From Euglena gracilis (Eukaryota; Euglenida; Euglenophyceae; Euglenales), in contig CP154956.1 of NCBI GenBank assembly GCA_039621445.1, positions 12,275,443 through 12,339,442 on the forward strand: DNA of 64,000 nucleotides. Direction: 5' to 3'. A program made the translations under genes and the position numbers. Numbering within the stretch: the first letter of the stretch is position 1; each line of letters begins with the position of its first letter. Below the pieces are notes generated by a model that saw only the letters and a program-made list of their open reading frames with translations, ran no database searches and was not told the origin of the DNA. Positions 40,796 to 51,953 of the stretch are shown here, in pieces.

Positions 40796-41407
40796 ACCAT
40801 GCAGGTGGCTTTAAAGGGACCTTTTCATCAAACACCAGGGCTGTGGGCATGGATCTTTAGGCCTTTCGATTTCGGGACAAAAAAAACCGAACAAAAACCC
40901 TGCCCCAGATCAGGAACAAACTGCCCATTTGGGATGTTAACTGGGAGGTTGGACAACTTGGGCCAGCGAGGGAGAGCGAGGGACCACAAACCACCATAAA
41001 TGGGTTTTACTGCCCACCTCACCATTTGTCTGGGCACATGTCAGCCGGCGGCATGTTCAGTCACCGGAAGACGCATTTTCCCAGCAAAAAAAAAACAACT
41101 CAACACGGCTTGGGGGGCCTCGCCTCCACCCCCATGCCCCGGGCCATGCCACTGGGCCGCGGCGGTGCACATCGGGCTCATACGGCATGGCGAGGCCTCG
41201 CCCCGGAGGCAGCCCCGCCCCACCCCTCCTGCTGGCTTCCAAACAAAAACGGCCAAAGTGTGGAAATGAGTCGATCGAGGATGCTATGAAAAAAATAAAC
41301 TTGCCAACCCTTCAATTTTGACCTCGTCCTCGCGCTCGGAGTATCTGTCTCCAAAAGCTGTAACTCGCGAGGAGCCTTTTATGAGCCGCCAGAAAAAAAG
41401 CAAAAAA

Positions 41408-41426
41408 TAATAAATAAATAAATTTA

Positions 41427-41485
<59 letters not shown>

Positions 41486-41486
41486 A
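41408..41486. repeat. (TAAA)n microsatellite
   Basis: About 19 TAAA units, interrupted once by TTTA near 41423. Confidence 0.95.
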
Positions 41487-42338
41487 CAATAAAACATGGG
41501 TCGTTTGCAATGTCATTTTGGCATAATTCAAAATACGTTCATGGGGAGGTGGTGGATTCGGTAAATCGGAGGATTCATTTTTTTTATCAGCACTTCTCAC
41601 TCCGAAGTGACAATTCAAATAGACCACTGGATGTGGCGGTGTCAACCAAAATCATCCAAGGCAGGAGTGCAAGAACCACTGTGTGTGAAACACAACGCAT
41701 GGGAGTAAGATGCTCGCTCGTATCTGAAGGCAGGGATGCACAGATATAATCTGTGTTTTTCACACCAAAGCTCCATTTGTTTAAAAAATACATGCAAATA
41801 TGGCACGTAAAATTTTTGGGAAATGGCAGGCAAAAAATGCGACACCGGTTCAAAATTTCAATTTCAGACAAAGGTTTCAAATTTGACTCACTGACAGGTT
41901 CAAAAAGCAGCTTCTGTCAGATTAATCCTCTCTGGGAAGAAAGGTGCCTGTGATTTCCTTGACTGCTCAATCCCTGTGTGGAGGTGGCCACGTCCCCCAG
42001 GAGTTCAATATGATGCCACAGCTGCTTTGCCAACGTCATGCCACATCACATGCCGAAGCATTTATGTGTCCCTGGTCCACATTTGCTCCAAACACAATCC
42101 ATCATTCTGCGTGAAATACATACAGACACTTTGATAAGCGCAGCAGAAATACAACTGCCGGAGGTGACTTGGAAAGCAAAAAAAAGAAACCTTGTTCTCC
42201 CTGATCCTGTGTTAAACTTGCTGTCCCAATAAACTGCGACAAATAAACAAATGCAATTATGCAACAAGTGCAACTGTGAAAACACATGACAATAACAGCG
42301 GAACGATCAGGGCGTCGATTTCAGAACCGGAAACAAGC

Positions 42339-42339
<1 letters not shown>

Positions 42340-42417
<78 letters not shown>

Positions 42418-42418
42418 G
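42340..42418. repeat. (GTT)26 microsatellite
   Basis: Uninterrupted GTT repeats. They produce artefactual poly-Leu, poly-Cys and poly-Asn frames. Confidence 0.98.
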
Positions 42419-43747
42419 CCAACATCATCATTACTCGGTAGCTGGTTCCACCAGGTGGCAGAGGTACGCCCTTCAGTCACTACATGGGATTTACTGGATG
42501 CAGCCAGAAAGCCATTTGTTGCAGACCCTCCAAAGGAGGGAGGCCCCAGTTTCGCAATTGGGTGCAGTGACAAATTGTGGAAACATCAACAACGTCAACA
42601 TCAACATCGGTCGAATTGTTTTCTTTGCAAAACTCTGAATTTCCCACACGAATTCCCTCGTTTCAAAAACGTTTCAAAAACAACCAGGGTCCGATTCCCA
42701 TAAATTGTGCGGGGAGGCATGGTCCCAACGTTGTGTGCTGCGAGGGAGCACAGGAAGCCCTTGTCCACCCACTCTTCCACCCGACCCCAGGGCAGAACAG
42801 GAAGGCCTGGTGGGGGGTAACCGACCCCCCCCACCCACCACAGCATTTTCACAGATTCTTGGGGAAAATGGGGATTTTACCCAAAAAAATTTCAGGACTT
42901 TTTTTTTGAAATAGGAATTCATTTCAAGACAGTGGGGCAATGATGATGGCGCTTTGGGAGAATGCGAAGCACAAAGTAAGAAAGATCCACCCAGCGCCGA
43001 AGGGGTCGAAAACTGGAGCTCAGAAAATACGGGAGGAGGTGGTGGTCGCCCCCCACCCACCACCCTGGCTGTTTGGCCGATTCCCGTTCTGCCCTGCCCG
43101 GCCCTGCTGTCCACCCCCACTTGGTGCGTCTCCACGGACTTTGATGTCACTCTGGAGGAAGATGGCAAAGCGGTCAAAGCAAGCCACCTTATTTGGGCCA
43201 CGACAACGACAACAGCGACGCTGCAGTTTATAGTTCTTCCAGAGATGAACTTGCTCCAAAATGGCGAGGGTGAAGAAAGCGTATCAGTCTAGAATACAAA
43301 GCCTGGAAGCTGTGTGTGTGTAAACACTTTTTTGAAGACCCCGAAGGGTTCTGGCACCCATAAAAAGGCTTAAGGCAGCAGAATTGCCTGCTGTTGAAAC
43401 CCCGATCATGAGCTGAGTCGGAAGGGGTGATTTCTCTATTTTTGGGACGAAGGGCTGAAAACTGATTGGTTCGAAAACTGACTCAAAGTTCACCCTCCGA
43501 GCCCCCAACCTTCCCGCCCCCGAGGGATAGAAACATGTCATGGAATACTTTTTTTTTTTAATATGTTCATTTTCCTGTGTCTGATTGGTCAACTCTGGAA
43601 CTGAGCATACCAAATTCCAAAAACAAAAAAAGATGGAGGATCCTCTGCGGCCATGGAAAAGCTGTTAAACAGTTTTCTTATTTGACAGGTGGAAGGAGCC
43701 CAAAAACCAATCCTGAAGGATTGCCAGGCAACAATGCTTGCTGGGCA

Positions 43748-44830
43748 AAGTGGTCTGGACAGGGGGCAGTTTGCGCAGGATCTGCTCTACCGTCGAGACG
43801 AACCACCGCTTCCACTCCTCCTGCGTCCAGTTCAGGTGGCTCATCTCGGACACGTCCCGCACATGGATTGTTCTCAAGACCGGGGGGAGGGGGTCCTCCC
43901 CGTCCACCCAGGGGATATCCCCTGCCCCTTTTAAAAAAAATTGGTTTTTTTGCTGGGGGGGGGACTTTGGGGCCAGGTGACTGTTCCCCCCTTCGGTCTA
44001 GCGGTTTTTTTTTTCGGGGGTTGGAGCTCTGGGTTTTGGGGAATTGGAATTGGAATTGGAGAGCAGGCAGGTGGGGGCGTTTTGCTTCTGGGTCGAGAGG
44101 AATCGTTTTCTTTCACCTCCCGGACATGCTCCCGTTTGTCGCTGGATTGTGATCGATGTTCCCGTGGCTGGTTCTGCCACCCCCCCGTAATTCCTTCCGA
44201 TCGTGTCTGATTGTTCCTGGCATCTCAGTTCTGTTTCCACGTTTGCAAACATTTCCTCCAGGGACAGTTTTGTCTGCACAACCGTGAACCTGGGTTGGTG
44301 TCCTGAGGCCAAGGCTGTGCCGTTTTTCATCATCAGCAGCTGGTATGCTCTGCTGCTGGTCAGGCTGATGATGAAATCGGTTCCATCGGCTGTCACGAGG
44401 AACCTTTCGTCAGCCCCCCGCAGGGAGGACACTTATGGCCAGTTTTCCCCTCTGTCCTGGGGGGGTCCTGGGCGGGGAAACTGGCCATGACTCGGGGAGG
44501 ACCCCAAAAATTTGGGGGTCAAAAAACTTACCGCCATTTTGTGCCGAGAAGAGGCCAAAAATGGCCAAACGCTGCCTCTGGCGGGGGACCCACGAGGCCC
44601 TTGGGGATACCGTCGGGGAGGGGTCTGGCGGACCCCCCCACCCACCCTATCCCCCCCAGGGGGTTCAAAGTTTAAAACGATCCCTGGTCCGGCAGCGACG
44701 CCACGACGTCCCCAGGCAACACGTCGATGGACTCCAGGTAGCTGGCGGGGCCAGGGCCTCCTCCACCGATTGGTACCCCCGGGAACCAGAACTGACAACA
44801 CCAACTGCCACCCCCACCCCCAACCGAGGT
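43748..44830 (-). CDS. candidate three-exon unknown gene
   Basis: Three GC-rich minus-strand islands have protein-like sequence: 44830-44687 (GPASYLESIDVLPGDVVASL), 44420 to about 44010 (ADERFLVTADGTDFIISLTS, SLEEMFANVETELRCQEQ), and about 43888-43748 (IHVRDVSEMSHLNWTQEEWK, RWFVSTVEQILRKLPPVQ). The gap between the first two (44421-44686) begins CAGGG and ends CCCTG, and joining its edges keeps the reading frame open (ASLPD to RGADERF). No family is recognised. Neither gap has a clear GT-AG pair. Confidence 0.45.
44421..44686. mobile_element. CAGGG...CCCTG insertion between two coding islands
   Basis: It contains the dispersed words CTTATGGCCAGT, GTCCTGGGGGGGTCCTGG and ACTGGCCATGACTCGGGGAGG. 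The ends are weakly inverted (CAGGGA), and no clear target duplication is visible. Confidence 0.4.
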
Positions 44831-44853
44831 CAGCATGCTCAGTACGTCAGCAC

Positions 44854-45125
44854 CAGGGGTTTTTTTTTAAGACCGGGGGGGGAGGGGGGGTCCCCCCACC
44901 CACCCACCCCCTGGCCCCCCCTGGGACTCCTGGGGGGGGGGGGTCCCGGGGGACCCACAAAAAATGGCCGAAAAATTGCGAAAAGCACTTTTCAAAAATT
45001 TTCGGCGCCTTCGGCGCCGAAAAGTACATCCTACCCCCCTCTGGGGGCACCCCCCCAGGGGGGGGGGGCTCTGCCGGACCCACCCACCCTACCCCCCCCG
45101 GGGGTCCACGACTAAAAAACCCCTG
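44854..45125. mobile_element. inverted-repeat element, 272 bp, same family as 57552-57805
   Basis: The ends are CAGGGGTTTTTTTTTAAGACC and ...GGTCCACGACTAAAAAACCCCTG. Interior order: G runs, CCCCCCACCCACCCAC, GGGACCCACAAAAAATGGC, and a GGCGCCTTCGGCGCC hairpin (45002-45018). It lies just upstream of the 44830 coding island. A target duplication was not recognised. Confidence 0.65.
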
Positions 45126-47103
45126 CCAAAAGTATTATATTGATCAGGGAACAAAATCAAAAAAAAACAGGAACTGTTCGCAGCCATGGAAACGCCAACG
45201 ATTGGCTCAAACAGAGGGGGGGGGGAGGGAGGGAGATCAGGCTTGGCTTTGAAATTCCTCCTTTTGTTTGGCCTTCAGAGGGTTAAAATTTGTTAACTTT
45301 ACCATCGCCCCCATTGCACTCGCGCCTGTGTGAAGTGCATGTGTGCACACGTGTGTGCGTGTATGCGTGTGTGTTATTTGGTTGGCAAGATTGGTCTGCC
45401 AGGAGTGTCATTCGCACATTATCACATCCGGCTACCTGCCTTGCCTTCTGAGAATGATTCGCTTTCAGGAAATGCATTGGCAGACGAGACCCTCGGTCAC
45501 ATCCATGCAGAGAATCTCACGGTTGGTCGTCCTCGATTGGGAAACTCTGCAATCCGAGAGAGCTCAAAATCAGCTCGAACATGGCGAAGATAGGATTTGA
45601 TCAGAGGACAAGAAGGCCAGGTCAACTGACAAAATAAAGGAAACCCATACCCCCCATTTGACAACGGGAGCGGTGCAGGGCTATATAAAAAGGCTGGGGA
45701 GAGGGGAAGGAGGTGGACACCAACTTCCACTCGAAAGGGAGTCGATCCCTCCCCCAACAATGGCACTTTGCAAAGCGAAAGTAGCCGGAGGAATACAAAA
45801 TCAAAAGCGGTGGTCCTGAAAAAAAAAACTGGGAATGGCTAACCCGGAAAACGTGTGGCCGTTTCCTCCGTTGATGTTTGTGGGTGGGATGGGATGCCCC
45901 CCCTCCCTCGCCCCTTCGCCCTCGTCTCGGTGGGGGGGGGGGTCGACCCCACCCACCCAATGACCAAAAATTGTCGATTTTGCCGCGGGGTGTGGATTCA
46001 AAAAAAAGCCAAGCACCATCCTGTTTGGGGACATTTTCCATACGATGAAGTGTGACGGTGAGAATGATGCTTGCGGAGCCTGCGGTCGTCATTCAAATGC
46101 TAAATGGTGGTATCCCTGGTGGGGGAAAAGAGCCCTCCATGGCACCCCTCCCCACCCTGGAAAACTGTCACCTTACAAGTCGGCCAGTACCCGGGACCCT
46201 GACAACTTCCTATCATGACAGGTTGGCTGGTACCAAGGACGCTGACAGTTTCCCGGGCGGGACCCTGACAGGTTGGGGGGGGGAGACTTTCATGTACTTT
46301 CATATTTCTTCAGGAAACCCAGCCCTTTTGGAAAATGAATACTCAACCGTGCTACAGAAATGCCCAGATGGTTCGCGGTTGAGGCGGCGCCGCAGTCGGC
46401 ATAAATGCTCAAACAGCTGTCTGCCGCCCTCGTCAACCAGGCAACCTTTGCGTGACTTCGGAGTCACCTGTGCCGAGAGGACACGCTAATTCAGGGGCGT
46501 GTCAATAGGCGCAGAAAACCTTATCTCTCAACCACTTGAGCGTTCAAATACAGATTTGTGGTTGTGGCAATGGTTGTCAGCAAGCCCACAACCCATGAAA
46601 ATTGCGCATTTTCCATAAAAAATGAAAATGCAAAATTTGATATTCAATACCTCTGGAAAAAATTATCGTTGGAACGACCTTGGAAGGGAGGGAGGCCAGA
46701 GGCTTTTCAGGACCCAAGGGTGGAAGCTGAAATGCTGCCCCTGAGTTTTCCTGTCCGCTGTTTTGATTTATGGGCCAACGTCAAACCCCTCAAGTGTAAA
46801 AAAGGCCCGAGGGCTTAAAAATATTACAGAAATGGAAACAGGGGGAACATGTGTGCGCGTATATGAGCGTTTGGGTGTTTAGATTTGTTCACAAAAACAA
46901 AAGTGAGAAAACACTTTAAAACGGAAGAGTACGCAGGGCAAGGTTGGGGGGGCAATGGGAGGAGAAAACAACTGCGTCGCTCGTGGAAGGGGTTGTGTGG
47001 GGTTGAAGGCAGCGATACGATGCACAGCTGCGATACCTGCTCCAGTGTCGGGCCCATCACTTTGTCGGTAGCGGCAGCACTGGATTCTGAATACAAGCAG
47101 GCT
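45126..47103. other. spacer and dispersed repeats
   Basis: 46.13-46.28 kb repeats the words GACAGGTTGGCTGG, ACCAAGGACGCTGACAGTTTCC and CCCGGG, matching 59.89-59.98 kb. The rest is low-copy with short TG-rich stretches (45.33-45.37 kb) and no supported gene. Confidence 0.35.
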
Positions 47104-47111
47104 TCTGTGAA

Positions 47112-47416
47112 CAGGGCGGTCCTTAAGCAAATAAAATAAATAAACTCCGCCGTTCCAGCACACTCAATGAAAATATACAGGAAAATGGGCAAGAAATTTT
47201 GGCATTTCTCAGGGAGAACAGGTCGGCACCAGGAAAAAAAATTGATTCCTGGCACCCTTGGACCATCGTCCATCCACCCAAATCATCAAAAACTGTGTTT
47301 TTCGACTGTTTAATTTTTGCCCCCGTTCAAGTCCCAGTCTGGCCCTTTGGCCGAAAGGGGGGCAGTCCTTAAGGAAATATAAAAAAAAACTTTCCTGTCC
47401 CTTAAGGACCGCCCTG
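47112..47416. mobile_element. hAT-type MITE, 305 bp
   Basis: The ends are CAGGGCGGTCCTTAAG and its exact inverse, flanked by TCTGTGAA (47104-47111) and TCTTTGAA (47417-47424), an 8-bp duplication with one mismatch. It is closely similar along its length to 54387-54700, including GCACACTCAATGAAAATATA and CCATCCACCCAAATCATCA. It is non-coding. Confidence 0.9.
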
Positions 47417-47920
47417 TCTTTGAAAGGTGGGTGTTTTCCAGAACACTGGATGCTAATTTCCGCATCGATGCTTCAAAAGGGGACTGGGACGAGGAATCAA
47501 AGCGTTTCCTCCATGCAATGTCGCTCTCCGAATGTGTTCTCTGCAGGCATTACTTTTTCTTAAGCGCCTTGAAAACACCAGAAAGATCGTTCAAATCTGG
47601 GCCAAAGCACCTTAAACACCCTTAAAAAACCATCAAAAAACCATTCTGGAAAATATTATTGTATTATTATTATAAATTTATAAACTGGCAAAAAAAAATT
47701 GGCAAAAACAAGCCAACGTTGGGGAAAGAAATGATATCTGGCATTGCTCGAACATTGTCTATCTCCCAAACTTGAAAAAATGGGAGTTTCGGCTTTTTTT
47801 TTTGATTTGGACCAAAAAAAAGCTTAGAAGACCTAAAAATTGAAACTAAAAAATTGAACTCAAACTAAATTGAAAAACGTGGGCTTAAAAAATTATGCCT
47901 GGCACTCTGAAAGATCTCAA

Positions 47921-48604
47921 CTACCTCTGAAACGCCCTCAGAAGCGCCTTGAGACCAATGTGTACATTTTCTGCTGAGTGTGCTGAGGTGACAAATGTGA
48001 TGAGGAACCAGCGCAACGAAGTCTGGCCGGGAACAAAGGTTGGCGGCCCTGGGTGGCTGCCGCGCACGATAGAAGAGGCACATGGCAACGCCGGCAGCAC
48101 ACAGTCTGTGCTCCTTAGAGCAGAGGGAAAGCCATATATCAGGTCCAGGCTTCTTTTCAAGTCCCGGAGGGTGTCCCCCCCACCGGCCCTGGCTGCCTCC
48201 ACCCCAGCACGCCGGTTGCACCGCGTCCTTGCTCGCACCTGCAAACCCTCCTCCCGGGGTAGCGACTGTGATCACGCAGGCAGTCCTGCCATCTGGCTGC
48301 TGCGACTTGCACTTCTCGCAGCGGCCGGGTAGTGCTGAATACAGCTGAATTTTTGGTAGCGGTGAGAGATGCGTTTGCATCTCTCCACTGTGTGCGTCGA
48401 CCCACCATCCTCCCAAAATCCGGCCGTCTCAGGGCGTTTCCCAAAAAAAATTTCGGCACTTCGCACCGAAACCCCCACCCGGGCTTGTCCTGGGAACCCC
48501 CTGGGGGGCTCGATCCCAGACCCACCCACTCCCTCCCCCCGGTGGTCTTCTGACTCAAAAAGAAGCCCGATCAGGACCCTGATTGAGATCGCTTTTGTAC
48601 GCAC
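47921..48604 (-). CDS. gene fragment interrupted by an introner-like element, unknown product
   Basis: The frame upstream of the element (48604-48570, KAISIRVLI) and the one after it (48145-47921, YGFPSALRSTDCVLPALPCA, TSLRWFLITFVTSAHSAENV) join exactly when 48146-48569 plus one 8-bp duplication is removed. The protein then ends at TAG 47921 (GLKALLRAFQR). A moderately hydrophobic stretch around WFLITFV may be membrane-associated. No family is recognised. The 5' part lies further right and is not identified. Confidence 0.45.
48146..48569. mobile_element. introner-like hAT-type element, 424 bp, inside a reading frame
   Basis: The ends CAGGCTTCTTTTCAAG and ...CTCAAAAAGAAGCCCG are inverted repeats of the 29894-30451 family, with direct repeats ATCAGGTC (48138-48145) and ATCAGGAC (48570-48577), 7 of 8 matching. 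A GGCACTTCGCACC hairpin and C/G runs lie inside. No AG can serve as 3' splice site at the required position on the coding strand. Confidence 0.75.
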
Positions 48605-51124
48605 TTATGGCAAGTGGACCCTGTCCTGGGGGGGTCCTGGGGGGGTCCCGCATTTTTTTGGCAAAAATATTGCACCACAAGATGAGGCTATTTTGAAGAC
48701 CGGGGGGGGGGTCTGGCCCCCCCCCCCCGGTAGCGGGCGCCCGGAACTCCACGGTCAGTGGGTCCTGTGGGTACCGTCCCCCGGTGGGTCCTGGGCCTGG
48801 GGGGGGGGGGGAAACTGGCCATGACTCTTTGCACGAATGAAAGACAGAATGCACGCTCAAGCAGGGGGCGAGGCACAGACTGTAACTGTTGCCACGGCGG
48901 CAGCCGACAGGGTTTGGCGCCAGAGTGCCTCGTGGTTCCAACCGAAAGCCAACGCCCCACCAAAATGTGACCCTAAAACCAAACGTTCGTAACACACCAA
49001 ACACAACCACAGCCAGAAGATTTTGGAATTGCGGTCCTCCTCTTGGCGTGGCGCCAGGCTTGGAAGAACCGTCTTGCCCTGCCAATCACATTGGGCACTA
49101 TTTCCGGCGCTGTTTGAGGACCTAAGCGGGTGCCAGGTTACTGGAGCCACCTTGCCAGGGGGCGGGTTTCCTATTTGAATGCAACCGAACACAGGAGGCT
49201 TCTGAATGGCAGCGGCTGCCACTGCTGTGTGTTGGGGCGGTCGGCTCGCACGCAGGGTGAGGCTCCGCCATAGATTCACTGGGGACCTGGGGTTGCAACC
49301 CCCAGCGCCATATTAATGTGAAATCCACACAGGAGCCATTCCCTCCTGATTTTTATCACTGACCCTGGGTCACCCCCCCCCAAAACCTGGGACTGGGGGG
49401 GGGGGCTGGGACTGGGGGGGCAGCCGAACCAGGGGGCAGGGACCCCTGGGACCTGCAACCGGGGGACCGAAGGGGGCAGAAAACCTCTGAAATACGCGGA
49501 CCTGCCAGCACTCCAGGTGAATGTCATGCACCCCAGGTGAATCCCGATTCAACTGACCATGCCCCATAATGCAATGCTGTGCCCCCACCAAAGCGACATC
49601 CCCACCCAGTGTGTTCCTATCGGCAGAAGCCGTCCACCTTTTTGGCACTCTTGTGAACAAAAAGAAAAATATTTTTGTGCCAGATAAATAATAATCAAAA
49701 TTGAAATTTGGGTTTTGATGCAAAAAAATTATCCCAGGTTCGAGACCACATCCCTAAAAAATGCACGTGCGCACTTTTCGGGGGGGGTACACTGCACAAA
49801 ACATGCCCATTCACCCGTCCGGTAACGGACATTCATTGGGTAGATTTGGGTGGGCTGAGCAAAGTGGATTCATGGGCCGGGTCGAGGCTGGGAAGATGAG
49901 GGTGGCAGACGGCTGGTGGGGGCGTAGAACGCCGAGCGAGCTAGGATGGCGTTGGATGGTGCTGGAGGGCTCTGCGTCGGTGTACGACTGCACCCCTGGG
50001 GGAGGGGAAACGCCATCATTGGACCTTTGTCTTTCGGGGAAAAATTGGCTCTCCAAAAGTAACATGACATTTTTGGGTGGCCTCCACAGGCTATCATGCC
50101 TTCAACGATTACCAATTCACACCAAACTCCTGTTGTGTACCTCCCATTTGTTCCTGAAAATGCCAAATTTTCGCCCAAAATGAATGATTTTGTGTGAAAA
50201 AATATAAATAATATATATATTTTTTTTTGAATAAGGTTCACCTGAATATTTTCATGATTTGCCCTTCATAGCACCCTTGGTACTATTACTTGGTCACTTG
50301 GCCGACCGGGCTGGTTCTTTTTGCCCAAACCTAGGAGAGGGGCTGGTGGAAATCAACTTAATGACTCGACTGGGCACCAAAGGCGCTGGAGAAAACGTTG
50401 GTCACTTTCTTTCACCTTTGTGGTCGATATTCCTTGGATGCCCAAAGCTGCTCCACAAAAGCACACCTGTGAGTGTCACCAGCAACACAGCACAGCACCT
50501 GAACAAGAGTCCCCACTCACACATTCAATGGATCATATTGACACAACTGAAAGAGAGAAAACAAGAGCAATTTTCACAAAAACAATTCATAAAACTGTTC
50601 AACAATCCCTGATTTTTTCATGGACAATCGATCCAATCATACTCATTTTTTTGAATTTTCGAACTTTTTTTTATGTGGAAAACACTAAAACATCAAAAAA
50701 TGGGCAGTACGTCCATAAGTGAGGGTCCATAAAAAGGATTTCTCTTTTCTTTTGCTCATTTTTTGGCACGCAGCGCCGGAAAATTTTTTTTATTTTTGGA
50801 ACCTGTCAAGTTAAGGAGACATTCCATATGTCGGGGTGAGACCTCTGGGGGGGGGGGGTCCTGCGGGGAAAAGGTGCTGGCTGGAAATAAAAAGGTGCTG
50901 TGGGAAGGGAAAAGGAGGTGCTGCTGTGTTATTTGGGCATCCGAACTGGGGCCCCAGGGGGGGGGGTGCTATTTGGGGGGGTGATTTGGGAGGGGGGTTT
51001 AAATGAGAGGGAGGAGGGGTGGCCTCGGACCCTCCTCCCCCTCCATTCATGCAGATTAACACATCTCAACACATTACATGAAAAGGCGCGAATATCTAGG
51101 ATGTATTGAGGCCATACATTTTTT
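48605..51124. other. repeat-rich spacer
   Basis: 48.61-48.83 kb holds CCTGGGGGGGTCCTGGGGGGG and ACTGGCCATGACTC words shared with 44.43-44.49 kb. A minus-strand island at 48.93-49.07 kb (FQNLLAVVVFGVLRTFGFRV) is hydrophobic but unsupported. The remainder shows no genes. Confidence 0.3.
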
Positions 51125-51790
51125 TACCGACCCCGGGGGGAGGGGGGTCACTCCACTTTTCAAAAAAAACCCGACAATCACTTTTTCGGGAAACCAATCA
51201 GTCACTACCCCCCCAGGGGGGTCGGCCACTCTGGAATCCAAAGGAAATTTGACAAAAAATAAAAAAGTCAAAAAAATTTACAGCGCCTTCGGTGCTAGGT
51301 CACTTTCATACAATTGCTTACCGACCCCCGGGGGGGGGGGAGGGGGGGTCACTCCACTTTTTAAAAAACCAGTCAGTCACTCATTTTCAAAAAACCAGCC
51401 AGTCACTACCCCCCCAAGGGGGGGGGGGTCGGCCACTCAGAAAAACGGCCACTTTCCAGTCACTTTAGGCCATTTTAGGCCCAAAAAATTTTTCCGGCGC
51501 CTTCGGCGCCGGGGTCACCCAAGCCACTTTTGCCCACTCCTGGCCGACCCCCCCCGGGGGGGGGGAGGGGTCCGGGCCAAAAACCAGTCAGTCACTTTGA
51601 AAAAACCAGTCACCCACCCCCCCGGGGGGGGGGGTTGGTCAGTGCTTAAGCAATTGTCTGGTCACTTTAGTGGTTTTTTGCTGACCCCCCCCTGTGGGGG
51701 AGGGAGTCCAGGCCAAAAACCAAAAAGTCAGTCACTCCAAAAAAACCAGTCACCCACCTCCCGGGGGGGGGGGGTCGGCCAGTGACTAAG
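51125..51790. repeat. tandem cluster of C-run/G-run units with CAGTCACT words
   Basis: Four diverged units (about 51125, 51317, 51540 and 51680) each carry CCGACCCCC-G-run, GTCACTCCACTTTT or CAGTCACT, AAAAAACCAGTCA, and a C-run/G-run palindrome followed by GTCGGCCA. Two units contain a GGCGCCTTCGGCGCC-type hairpin (51276, 51491). Confidence 0.7.
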
Positions 51791-51889
51791 TGATTGTATG
51801 ATTGAGACACTTGGGGACTACTTTTATATACCAACCAAGTTTGCGAGGACAAAAACAAGGGACAATCCCCACTTTGTGTTACAATCTTA

Positions 51890-51953
51890 TTAACCCTAAC
51901 CCTAACCCTAACCCTAACCCTAACCCTAACCCTGACCCTGACCCTAACCCTAT
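51890..51953. repeat. interstitial telomere-like tract (CCCTAA)n
   Basis: About ten CCCTAA units, with two CCCTGA variants near the right end, i.e. TTAGGG on the opposite strand. It is flanked on both sides by unique DNA, so it is internal rather than a chromosome end. Confidence 0.9.

Larger units (their letters stand above)
40796..43747. other. spacer with microsatellites
   Basis: Low-copy sequence interrupted by the (TAAA)n and (GTT)n tracts. A possible minus-strand mini-exon set at 42.0-42.25 kb (QFIGTASLTQDQGEQ between AG and GT) is too weak to call. No recognised genes. Confidence 0.3.

Noticed and set aside
42307-42573. Poly-Asn, poly-Leu and poly-Cys frames
   Set aside because: Direct products of the (GTT)26 microsatellite.
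48190-48310. Coding-like minus island with CEKCKSQQPDG
   Set aside because: It lies wholly inside the element bounded by target repeats at 48138 and 48570, so it is not a host exon of the interrupted gene.
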